A stretch of 42,780 nucleotides of DNA from Lachnospiraceae bacterium UBA4381 (GTDB lineage Bacteria > Bacillota > Clostridia > Lachnospirales > Lachnospiraceae): assembly GCA_002391105.1 (NCBI GenBank), contig DGRT01000051.1, positions 1 to 42,780 on the forward strand, read 5' to 3'. Numbering within the stretch: the first letter of the stretch is position 1; each line of letters starts with the position of its first letter. Of this stretch, positions 1 through 8,900 are shown in pieces. The position numbers and the translations under genes are program-made. The notes under the pieces are model-generated. The model was not told where the DNA came from, did not search any database, and saw only the letters and a list, made by a program, of their open reading frames with translations.

Positions 1-53
1 AGGTGCCTGTCCCCCTGTCACAAAATGTGACAAGGTGCCTGTCCCCCTGTCAC
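1..53. repeat. Pair of REP-like palindromic repeats, left side of the TIR/DHH cassette
   Basis: One truncated (1-21) and one complete (27-53) copy of a 27-bp element lie in direct orientation, separated by AAAAT. The complete copy has outer arms GTGACA and TGTCAC around a core containing GTGCCTGTCCCCC, so it can form a hairpin. The same element occurs as an inverted pair at 4634-4692 and singly at 5758-5784. The first copy is cut by the window edge. From memory, closely similar GGGGACAGGCACC palindromes are scattered through many bacterial genomes as REP-type elements; no transposase is present here. Confidence 0.85.
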
Positions 54-70
54 CTAGCTGGAGATTAAAT

Positions 71-2542
71 ATGGGTACTCATTATAATGCATTTATTTCA
101 TATAAGCATGAGCCGCTTGATACTAAGATAGCAAAGGAGGTCCAGCAGAGTCTGGAACGTTATCGCATACCTGAGAGACTTCAGGAGAAGAGAAAGATCA
201 AGAAGATAGAGAGAGTTTTCAGAGATACTGAGGAACTGTCTCTTACAAAAAATCTTTCTGAGACTATTACGGAGGCATTGGATAATACAGATTATCTGAT
301 TGTAATATGTTCTAAGAAAACCAAAGAATCCGAATGGGTTCTGAGGGAAATATCATATTTCATGGAGAATCATCCCAGAGATCATATCTTTACTGTACTT
401 GTTGACGGTGAGCCTGACGAGGTGGTTCCTGAGATACTTCAATATGAAGATGGTCAGAAGGTAGAACCGCTTTCATGTGATTACAGGATGCCTAAAAAAC
501 TTGCCAGCAAGATAGAGCTTCCACGACTGGTCAGCGCCATTATAGGCTGCTCCTATGATGAACTGATGAATCGACAGAGGGCTTACTATATCAGACATCT
601 TTTCAGGGTTATAGCGCTTATAACCATTCTTTCTTTTTTGTTTATATCCCAGTTAATATATGGACTTCATAAGATACATTCCAATTATCAGAAGGCACTG
701 GAAAATCAGTCCCAGTATCTTACCGGAGAGGCAGAAACCTTTCTGGCCAATGAAGACAGAGTAACGGCTATCCAGTTGATTCTTGCAGCACTGCCAAACG
801 GAGCAAAGGATTCCAGACCTTTACTTGGAAGGGCAGTAAGGACACTTGCTGAAGCTACCAATGTATATGGAAGTACGGATGATAGTAAGATATTATCAGA
901 TATGGTTTATGGAAGTGACAGCTCTATCACAGCCTATGATGTATCAAAGGATGGAAGATATCTCGCAGCTATAACTATATACTCGACTATATATGTATGG
1001 GACACAGAAGACCGTAGCATTGTCTATACTAAGTCGGCAAGTGATATTTACAGTCTGGAGGTGAAGTTCTTACCTAATGATCTGCTCCTTATAATTGGAG
1101 AGAATTCTCTGATTTCAGTAGATATTCAGACAGGGGAAAACATATGGGAAGTAACTGATGAAAATGCCGGTTTCCTGTCTGAAGCAAAACAGATATTTGA
1201 TAATTATTTATATTATGTGTATCATAATGGAGAAATCCGGAAATATGATACAGATAAAGGTGAACTGAAGGATACCTATAATGTGTCTTCGGATTCTGTC
1301 ATTATAACTGGGTTTTCTGTATCAACTGATTCTAACCGGATAGTATTTGTCGAAGAAGATGGAGATATAAATAGTCTCAAGGTTTATGATGTAAGTAGCG
1401 GGGAAGTGGTTACGCTAATTACTTCATCGCAGGTTTTAGAGTGTGCAACATGGCTGGATAAGGATACGGTGCTTGTCAGTGAAACCGAAGAAAAGTATGA
1501 TTATATGCCATATATGGAAGGCTATGAAATGGTCTCTGAGATGGAAAGTGTTATCAGATGTTATGACGTACCTTCCGCGAAGGAAAAATGGACTGCCGCA
1601 TTTATCTGTAACAGTCAGATCTTAGGATATGGTTTTATTCCATTAAATGATAATAATGAAGTTCTGTTTTATGTAGGAAATGCATATGCAATATATGATA
1701 CCGGTTCAGGAGAACAGATAGATTATAAGAATATTAATAGTCCAATAGTGAATATAAATGATAACGATGGTGATGGAATTCCTACAGTAATAACTGTAAA
1801 AGGTTATATGGGCAGCATTGAAGCTGATCAGTCAGATATTTCACTCAAAAAATGTTTCTCGGATGAAATAACGGGAGTGATCGTGAATGATGGCTTCTAT
1901 GTTCTATCCGGCGATGGAAGAAGGATCATTCACTATATGGTAGGGTTTGAAAATGAATACTGGAAGAGGATTGATATTCCGGCTCATTGCTATATTACGG
2001 AAAATTACATAGACTCAGAAGCTGTAGTGTTACAGGTATATGATGAGAGCTTTGAAGAAATGAGTCTTATAACCTATGATGCGAATAATAATTATAAAGA
2101 GCACATAGCAGAAAAGTGTCAATATAGTGAAAATATATATGTTAAAATGCTGGGACGATATGGAGATAATTTCTATTATGTTTATGCTTATAGGGAAAGT
2201 GAGGATAATGAGAAATATGAACTGTATCTGAGGTGGATCAGTATAAAGGACGGAAGCAAAGGCAGTAAAATGCTTTGCAGAGTCAGTGGAAAATATATGC
2301 TGTATGATATGGTAGGAATGAATCAGGAATATATAAGCTGCTATGGATATGGAGCTGATGGTAAGCTAAAGGTAATTCTTTATAACATACAGACGGATGA
2401 ACTGGAAGAATATGCTTCGCCCAGTGAGGAAGAATATGTGTCAGCATCTGTACAAGTATGGCCGGCGACGAAAATGATATATCTTTCTACTGAAAATGGA
2501 GACTATATAGTATATGGTAATTCCGGAGAAAGCAGGGGGTAG
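71..2542 (+). CDS. TIR-transmembrane-WD40 protein, N-terminal part (frameshifted)
   Basis: The TIR domain (about residues 5-155) begins HYNAFISYKHE and has the helix motif with S87, W89 and E93; the Glu fits the catalytic position of NADase TIRs. A single hydrophobic segment at about 179-200 follows, then a long beta-propeller-like region with WD40-type strands such as GRYLAA and IYVWD. ATG at 71 is preferred over the upstream in-frame ATG at 35, because the latter lies inside the palindromic repeat and would add residues not matching the TIR fold. The frame stops at 2542 just after a run of five G (2535-2539), and the propeller continues in the -1 frame to 3120. An intact gene would encode about 1015 residues. 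Family knowledge: membrane TIR-WD40 proteins are common in Lachnospiraceae; a defence or signalling role is inference. Confidence 0.85.
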   Translation: MGTHYNAFISYKHEPLDTKIAKEVQQSLERYRIPERLQEKRKIKKIERVFRDTEELSLTKNLSETITEALDNTDYLIVICSKKTKESEWVLREISYFMENHPRDHIFTVLVDGEPDEVVPEILQYEDGQKVEPLSCDYRMPKKLASKIELPRLVSAIIGCSYDELMNRQRAYYIRHLFRVIALITILSFLFISQLIYGLHKIHSNYQKALENQSQYLTGEAETFLANEDRVTAIQLILAALPNGAKDSRPLLGRAVRTLAEATNVYGSTDDSKILSDMVYGSDSSITAYDVSKDGRYLAAITIYSTIYVWDTEDRSIVYTKSASDIYSLEVKFLPNDLLLIIGENSLISVDIQTGENIWEVTDENAGFLSEAKQIFDNYLYYVYHNGEIRKYDTDKGELKDTYNVSSDSVIITGFSVSTDSNRIVFVEEDGDINSLKVYDVSSGEVVTLITSSQVLECATWLDKDTVLVSETEEKYDYMPYMEGYEMVSEMESVIRCYDVPSAKEKWTAAFICNSQILGYGFIPLNDNNEVLFYVGNAYAIYDTGSGEQIDYKNINSPIVNINDNDGDGIPTVITVKGYMGSIEADQSDISLKKCFSDEITGVIVNDGFYVLSGDGRRIIHYMVGFENEYWKRIDIPAHCYITENYIDSEAVVLQVYDESFEEMSLITYDANNNYKEHIAEKCQYSENIYVKMLGRYGDNFYYVYAYRESEDNEKYELYLRWISIKDGSKGSKMLCRVSGKYMLYDMVGMNQEYISCYGYGADGKLKVILYNIQTDELEEYASPSEEEYVSASVQVWPATKMIYLSTENGDYIVYGNSGESRG

Positions 2543-3120
2543 AGCTGCCGGATAATTGGGATAAGACCAGTTATGTAAAAATTGCAGGAGATAACAGAAT
2601 TATAGCCTGTACGATGTCGCGGACTATTCTGATAGACAGGAATGGCAAACTATTAAATGAACTGGGAAAAGCAAATAGTGGCCATACAGTTATGGGAGCC
2701 TTATATTATGAACCTCCCAAAGGGAAAAAACAGGTCATTGTTTTGTATAACGAAAAAATATCCAAGTATGATGCGGATACCGGGAAACTTCTGGGTGAGT
2801 GCAGTCTTAGGTCATTTTCCTATTATCCATCATTTTATATAGATAGAGATGAAAAAATGCTTTATGTCAGCTGTAGTTATAGTGGTATCAGCAAGATAGA
2901 CATGGACGAGTGGATGGAGGTAGCCTTGATAGAAAATGGTATAGGCTATGATCCGAAAGAGAAGATATATTATGTGACTCGTAATCCGGACTATAATAAT
3001 ACAGAGATTGGATATATAAAAGACTATTCTGTGGATGAACTGATAGAGATAGGCAAAGATAAACTGAATGGAGCCGAGATGACTTCCGAGCAGAAGGCCA
3101 AATATGGATTAACTGATTGA
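2540..3120 (+). pseudogene. C-terminal part of the TIR-WD40 protein, out of frame
   Basis: From the G-run at 2535-2539 the reading frame that ends at 3120 is open and continues the propeller, with strands such as RTILIDRNGKLL and KISKYDADTGKLLGE that look like WD40/PQQ-type blades. The only internal ATG that could start a free protein is at 2614, and it has no convincing ribosome binding site. One added base in the G-run would join this part to the upstream gene, so I read it as the broken 3' end of that gene. It stops 11 bases before the DHH gene, so the two form one transcription unit. A programmed -1 shift is less likely, since no clear slippery heptamer is visible. Confidence 0.75.
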
Positions 3121-3131
3121 TAGGAGATAAT

Positions 3132-4637
3132 ATGAAGCTGAGTGAATTATTAGTATATAACGACATAGTGATACAGTGCCACGACAATCCTGATGCTGAT
3201 GCGCTCGCATCCGGATATGCTCTCTGGTGGTACCTGAGAAAGAATGGGAAGGAGCCTATATTCATATATCGAGGCAGAAACAGGATACAAAAGAGTAATC
3301 TTCTTCTGATGCTCAGTTTTCTGGAAATTCCTGTAAGCTATGAACCGGATTTTGACAGAAAACCGGAGCTTCTAGTGGCAGTGGACTGTCAGTATGGTCA
3401 GAGAAATGTGACAATGACTGATGCTGATAATGTTGCAATTATAGATCATCATCAGTGCACAGTTGAACTGCCTCAGCTTGCGGAAATCAGAAGCAACATA
3501 GGAAGCTGTGCTACGATTCTCTGGGATATGATAAGGGATGAGGGACTTGATCCGGGAGAGGATAAGCTGCTATCTACTGCACTCTACTATGGACTTTATA
3601 CAGATACCAATAAGTTTTCGGAAGTGGCTCATCCGCTGGACCGCGATATGATAGATACTCTTATCGTAAACAAAAGCATGATAACGGAAATGAGCAATTC
3701 CAATATTTCGCTGGAGGAACTTAAGATAACAGGTAAGGCAATACTTCATTATTATTACGATAAAGATAATAAATATCTTATTCTTCACGCAGAGAAATGT
3801 GATCCTAATATTCTCGGAGTTATAAGTGATTTTTCCATGGAGACCTCCGAAGTTAATGTATGTCTTGCTTATTATCTCAGCCCTGAAGAGATTAAGTTTT
3901 CTGTCAGAAGCTGTGTTAAGGAAGTGCATGCAAATGAGGTTGCCGCATTTATTGCAGATGGATTAGGCGGTGGTGGAGGTCATCTATATAAAGCAGGAGG
4001 AACTATAAGACCAGAACTGCTTTCAAGTCATGGCATATCGATAGATGATTTTGAAAGAGAAAGTCAGTTCCTACATGACAAAATGGATGAATATTATAGT
4101 CTGTATGAGATAATCTATGCTAAAGAAACAGTACTTGATACAAGTCAGATGAAGCTTTACAACAAAAAAGAACAGCGTCTTGGATTTGTAAAGCTTTCTG
4201 ATATATTTCCTCTGGGAAGCCTTGTAGAGATAAGAACTCTTGAGGGGGATATTAACATTCGTCTCGAAGAGGATAAGTTTCTTATGATAGGAATAGATGG
4301 AGAGGTATATCCTATAACGAAGGAGAAGCTGGAACGAAGTTATCAGATTACAGGTAACAAGCTGGACCGTACCTTTGAATATGAGCCGACTGTAAAGAAT
4401 GTACTCACGGGAGAAAAGAAGGGCGTTCTCGGGGCGGCTAATGAGGTTATCAGTACGGGCAGGGTTCGAATATACGCGAAGCCCCTGAACCGTTATGTGA
4501 AGCTGTTTACTGCCTGGGACGATGAGAAGTATTACTCCGGAACACCAGGGGATTACATAGCTGTAAGAGAAGATGATGAACATGATATATATATCATAAG
4601 TAAAAAGCTCTTTGACCTTCTATACGAAGAAGTGTGA
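3132..4637 (+). CDS. DHH/DHHA1 family phosphoesterase with C-terminal extension
   Basis: The N-terminal half has the DHH metal-binding set: HDNPDAD (17-23), D85, DHH at 105-107 and D158 in YTDTN. A DHHA1-type glycine-rich GGGGGH motif follows near residue 277. This resembles NrnA-like nanoRNase/pAp phosphatase and soluble c-di-NMP phosphodiesterases. The protein is 501 residues, about 170 longer than NrnA. The extension appears to hold two related segments, one around MIGIDGEVYPITKEK (about 376-407) and one around PGDYIAVREDDEHDIY (about 453-501); these look like PGDYG-type small domains, a tentative call. ATG at 3132 is chosen for its TAGGAG site at 3121-3126. Cleavage of a nucleotide product linked to the upstream TIR protein is inference. 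The stop codon lies inside the first palindromic repeat of the right-hand pair. Confidence 0.88.
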   Translation: MKLSELLVYNDIVIQCHDNPDADALASGYALWWYLRKNGKEPIFIYRGRNRIQKSNLLLMLSFLEIPVSYEPDFDRKPELLVAVDCQYGQRNVTMTDADNVAIIDHHQCTVELPQLAEIRSNIGSCATILWDMIRDEGLDPGEDKLLSTALYYGLYTDTNKFSEVAHPLDRDMIDTLIVNKSMITEMSNSNISLEELKITGKAILHYYYDKDNKYLILHAEKCDPNILGVISDFSMETSEVNVCLAYYLSPEEIKFSVRSCVKEVHANEVAAFIADGLGGGGGHLYKAGGTIRPELLSSHGISIDDFERESQFLHDKMDEYYSLYEIIYAKETVLDTSQMKLYNKKEQRLGFVKLSDIFPLGSLVEIRTLEGDINIRLEEDKFLMIGIDGEVYPITKEKLERSYQITGNKLDRTFEYEPTVKNVLTGEKKGVLGAANEVISTGRVRIYAKPLNRYVKLFTAWDDEKYYSGTPGDYIAVREDDEHDIYIISKKLFDLLYEEV

Positions 4638-4692
4638 CAGGGGGACAGGCACTTTGTCACTTTTGGTGACAGGGGGACAGGCACTTTGTCAC
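4634..4692. repeat. Inverted pair of the 27-bp REP-like element, right side of the TIR/DHH cassette
   Basis: Two complete copies (4634-4660 and 4666-4692), each beginning GTGACAGGGGG and ending TTTGTCAC, are separated by TTTTG. They are in the opposite orientation to the pair at 1-53. The first copy overlaps the DHH stop codon (4635-4637) and the second ends four bases before the eamA stop on the other strand. The hairpins therefore sit between two convergent genes, where they could also act as a bidirectional terminator. Confidence 0.88.
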
Positions 4693-4696
4693 ATTT

Positions 4697-5629
4697 TCAC
4701 ATTCGCTGTTTCGAGGAACTGTTACTTATCACAATTCCCCCCAGGACAAGTACTATTCCAACAAGTACCCCCGGTGTCATTTTTTCATGAAACCATAATA
4801 TGCCGTTCATTGTCGCTACTACAGGCTCTATAGAAGCGATGATGGCGGCTTTTCCATTTTCTACAGCTTTAAGCCCGATGGTATAGATTATATAAGGAAT
4901 GACTGTTGATACAAGGACAAATGTTATGGAAAGAAGAACACTTTTTGGCGATGAAAATGCTGCTTTCCCCACTGTGATCGGACTCACAAAAAATACAGTT
5001 CCTATTGTAGCGAAGAGAAATGTATAGAAGCTGATGGTGAAGCTGTGATAACCTCTTTCCAGTGCGTAGCGTCCGAATATGGAATATAGTGCATAGCCGA
5101 GACCTGCACCGAGACCAATAAGGAGTGTGCGGAGTGTCAGACGTCCGGAGTCTCCGATAACTCCGGTTACGAATATAAGTCCTACGAATGAGAAGATAAG
5201 CGCGATTACATTTCTTCTAGTCAGTAGTTCTTTGAAACAAAGTCTTGAGATGATCATAACAAATGCTGGAGCTGTATATAGAAGAATGGCAGCAACAGAT
5301 AGTGATGTGAGTGTGATTTCTTTGAAATAGCAGAGGTTGAAAAAAACTATACTAAGAAGTCCGGTTCCAAGGAAGCACCATATATCCTTTAGCTTTATCT
5401 TGAAAAGGCGTCTATCATATATCAGAAGAAATATACCCATGCATACGGCGGTGAGAACAGCTCTTAGAAAAACTATATCCCAGGAATTTAGTCCCTTCTG
5501 AGAAAGAGGTCTCACAAAAAGTCCCATGCATCCCCAAAGAATTCCGGCAAGTAGTATATATATTACGTTCAGAAGATTTGTTTTAGAATTTTTAGTATTC
5601 TTAGTATTCTTAGTATTCTTATTATTCAT
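4697..5629 (-). CDS. EamA/DMT superfamily transporter
   Basis: The 310-residue protein has about ten hydrophobic helices arranged as two EamA repeats, which is the usual drug/metabolite transporter length. Recognisable features are ILLAGILWGCMGLFVRPLS at the start of the first repeat and YALYSIFGRYALERG near the start of the second. The substrate cannot be told from sequence. The cytoplasmic N-terminus is a short tandem Asn-Thr-Lys repeat encoded by 9-bp DNA repeats at 5592-5627. It converges with the DHH gene and stands alone. Confidence 0.85.
   Translation of the reverse strand: MNNKNTKNTKNTKNSKTNLLNVIYILLAGILWGCMGLFVRPLSQKGLNSWDIVFLRAVLTAVCMGIFLLIYDRRLFKIKLKDIWCFLGTGLLSIVFFNLCYFKEITLTSLSVAAILLYTAPAFVMIISRLCFKELLTRRNVIALIFSFVGLIFVTGVIGDSGRLTLRTLLIGLGAGLGYALYSIFGRYALERGYHSFTISFYTFLFATIGTVFFVSPITVGKAAFSSPKSVLLSITFVLVSTVIPYIIYTIGLKAVENGKAAIIASIEPVVATMNGILWFHEKMTPGVLVGIVLVLGGIVISNSSSKQRM
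5592..5627. repeat. 9-bp tandem repeat at the 5' end of the EamA gene
   Basis: Four units of TTAGTATTC-type sequence, the last with one mismatch, encode Asn-Thr-Lys repeats directly after the start codon on the minus strand. Unit loss or gain keeps the frame, so only the length of the cytoplasmic tail would vary. Confidence 0.8.
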
Positions 5630-5730
5630 CGTTTTATTCCATAAGTTTATTTGGACTATTTTGGGCTTTTAACTTACCGCAGCCTGCTTCTACAAACCTT
5701 TTGGCAAGCAGAACCCGCTGCTGGTCTCTT

Positions 5731-5753
5731 CTCGATTTGCTTCGCAAATCGAG
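5731..5753. repeat. Perfect 10-bp inverted repeat with TTC loop
   Basis: CTCGATTTGC and GCAAATCGAG form a perfect stem around TTC. There is no T-run on either side, so it is not a standard terminator. It adjoins the single REP-like element and is probably part of an intergenic dispersed repeat. Confidence 0.65.
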
Positions 5754-5757
5754 CCCT

Positions 5758-5784
5758 GTGACAAGGTGCCTGTCCCCCTGTCAC
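5758..5784. repeat. Single copy of the 27-bp REP-like palindrome
   Basis: This copy has the same GTGACA/TGTCAC arms and GTGCCTGTCCCCC core as the copy at 27-53. It is framed by a 9-bp direct repeat AGCCCTGTG at 5752-5760 and 5787-5795, the left copy overlapping the first three bases of the element. The repeat may be a target-site duplication. Confidence 0.85.
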
Positions 5785-5963
5785 CAAGCCCTGTGCCACA
5801 TTATCACTTACATTTTTCTGTGTCAAGTTGAGATTAATGCGATTTGTTGCGCTTTTGTAATTCATTTTGTGATAGTATGATAGAGTAGTGTTACAGAGAA
5901 ACAGAAAAAATATGGAATATCACTACCAGAGTGCATATCTATTATCATAAAAGGAGAAATATT

Positions 5964-8900
5964 ATGCCAAGTTTTAATACTGTAAGTTCAATCAGAGTAG
6001 AGGATTATCTGAATGTCCATGATGAAAAAGTTATAAAGCTTTTGAATAAACATGGTGTTGTAAGATTAAATTCTATAAAATCAGCTCTTATCAGCTTTAT
6101 GCTCAGAGATGAGGTAAAGCTTTATCAGGGATTTCATAGTGCAAGACTGGTATACTTTGATGCGCGAAATGAGTATCAGAGGCTAAAAGAGGAACTGGAG
6201 GAGGAGGCTCCCAATGCTCCGCTTACCAGAGAACAGCAGCAAAGACTTGATACTCTTAAGCAGAAGAGAGATAACGCCAAGCAGGAACTTGATGTATGGC
6301 AGGAGACCGCGCAGGAGTTACTTACTCAGGATGGTAAGCTGGATGTAGTAAGACTTTATGAGGAGAAGAAGCCTAAGACTGAGGAGGAGAAGAAAACTTT
6401 TGCTGATGAATTTCTGAACTTCTATGCACTCGCAATGTATGATATGGACTATGCTGAAGAGCTTAAAACTATCAATAAGAGTAAGTATGATTTTGATGGG
6501 GATCTGTCGGACGAAGAAAGTGAAGCGTTAGATGAAAAGGCGAATGTAGTCAGTGAAAAGCTGACTTCTAATCTGAGAAGTGACATGTCTGCACATGATT
6601 CAGACAAGGTTATTGATACGTATCAGAAGAATAAAGGACTGTCAGATAGAATATGGTTTGTACTTATTCATAATTCTATGAGAGATGCTCTTGAGTCTGC
6701 AGATCTGGGTGAGATTGATGATCCGGATATGACTAAGTATGGACTTCCGGAAGAGGATTTTTCAGAGAATGAAGCATACCTGCTGGAGCATGAACTGGAG
6801 AATCTTACGGATGCTATAGAGATTACAGATACCCAGAGTGCCAGAACAGTACTGAAAGCTATGGAGACTATCAGGATCAGACTTACAGTGATGGCTGGAA
6901 AAGAGATCAGAAATCTGGAGAATCTTCTTTCGGACGAAGAGCTTAAGTCTGAAAAGGCTTTAGCTATGTTCGATAGTCCTTCATATAACTCTGCAACAAA
7001 GACTCTTCTTAATACCTATAAAATAATAAATGATAAAGTTAAAGAAAAGGTATGTGAGGAATTAGAGAAACAATATAATATTTCAGGCAATACGACACTG
7101 GATGAAATTGCCGGTATTATGGATCTGGATAATAGGGGTAGAGAATTCCTATTTTCAACTTATCATTCAGGACCGGATGACACAATAGATACTGTCAAAA
7201 AAAGAAGAGGGTTTAATGTTGATAAATTTAAGAATGATCTGGCTTATGATTCGTACATAAAATTAAATCAGAACATAGATAATGATATTCTGGCTACTTT
7301 ATCAGATGAGGATAAAAGATTATTTGAGCTGGGTCAGAATAGTGTCAGTGATGATGACAAAGATAAGAATCTGAATGATGATGAGTGGATGAATCAGTAT
7401 GGTGAGCTCATTCTTGATAAAGCACAAAATAAAATGAAACTGGTTGCATATCAGCAGCTTAGTGAAATCGTGTCGTCTGACAAGTCATTTAATTCTGAAT
7501 CAGGTAATGAATTATTTGAAAAGCTGGAAAATGCTTATCCTAAGTTTGAAGCAGTTCCTGTAGTAAATAATACTCAGGGTGTTATACCTACAAAGGATTT
7601 AGTCAAGGAGCAGCTTGTTGCCATCAGACTTGAAGAGGAAGATGAGGATGAAAAGGAAGATGATGAAGAATTAGAAGGAGAAGAGAAAGAAGAAGTAGAA
7701 GAAAAAGCAACTGAAGCAGAAGGTAAGTACCCAAAGAGCATAGAAGAGGAAGCAAGGCGAAAAGATAAGGAGCAATCAATAAGGAGTGATATTGATGCTG
7801 AACTTATTGATTACATGGCTGATAATCCGATAAGGGTTAACGCTCCTCTAAACCTTGAGAATTTGAAAGCTGCATTTGTAACAATCAGAGGTGGCAAATC
7901 TGAGAAAGGATCAATCCGCAGTAAGGATCACGATATATTAAGTAACAATATGAAGCTTTATATAGCTGATGAAGCAAAGCATACAGCTATGTCTCTTTCT
8001 GCCGGTCTGATTCCAGGTAGGGAGCAGCAGGAAGGCTATGATACTATCGGTCTGGATGCTTTATCTAATGCTGGCAGACTGTCAGTATATTATATGTATG
8101 TCCTTGCCACTAAGCCTGAGGCAAATGTGGATAATCTTGTTCAGATTTGCTCAGATCCAGCTGTTAAGAAGGAATACTTTGATTTTTGCGCAGCAAATGG
8201 AATGGCCCAGAATATGTACAATAGCATATATAACTGGGCGAATATCATTAGCACGGCAACTGATAAGCTTAAGAATTACAAGCTTCCTGATATCAGCTAT
8301 GATAATCCGGATGAGGTTAAGAAACATATAGGTTCACTTCACACATTTAGAACTATAGTTGAGAATTCTTCTGCAGTTTGTGATTTTCTGTTCGATAAGT
8401 CTACAAGAGAGATGTTCAGAGGAGAAAAGAAGACACAGGTACTCGATAGTATAGAGTTTCTGGATTATATAGATAAATCAACGAAGAGTATATCTGATAC
8501 TTATTTCAAAGTAAAAACCGGACATTCAAGTGGCGATGTAGATGTATTGTTAAAAGAGAGTATGGCCAATCGTCTGCTCATAGGAAAAAGGAGCAAGACC
8601 TTCAAGGGTAAGACACTAAGTGAAATCTATAATAGTGGTATAACGAAGACAGAAAAGGAGTATATTAATCTGTTTGACGATTCCTTCAGAACCTTTAATG
8701 TTCCAAATGAGTTCCTGGATAATAAGATAGTTGATGTTCTTGCCGGAGATAATGACAAGGCCACTATTACAAAACTAAGTGATATATATGACAGAGCAGT
8801 TAGCAATGGGTCCTTAATGTACACTTATATGATGAAGGAGGCAGTGTCTAACTTCAGATTCTCTCTTGGAAATGATTCCAGAACCTTTAAAGAGAACGAA

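Noticed and set aside
4071..4583. 170-codon minus-strand frame in the DHH gene
   Set aside because: It is antisense to a gene with clear catalytic motifs and a ribosome binding site.
5674..5865. 63-codon minus-strand frame through the intergenic repeat region
   Set aside because: It covers a hairpin and the REP-like palindrome, has no ribosome binding site and resembles translated repeat DNA.
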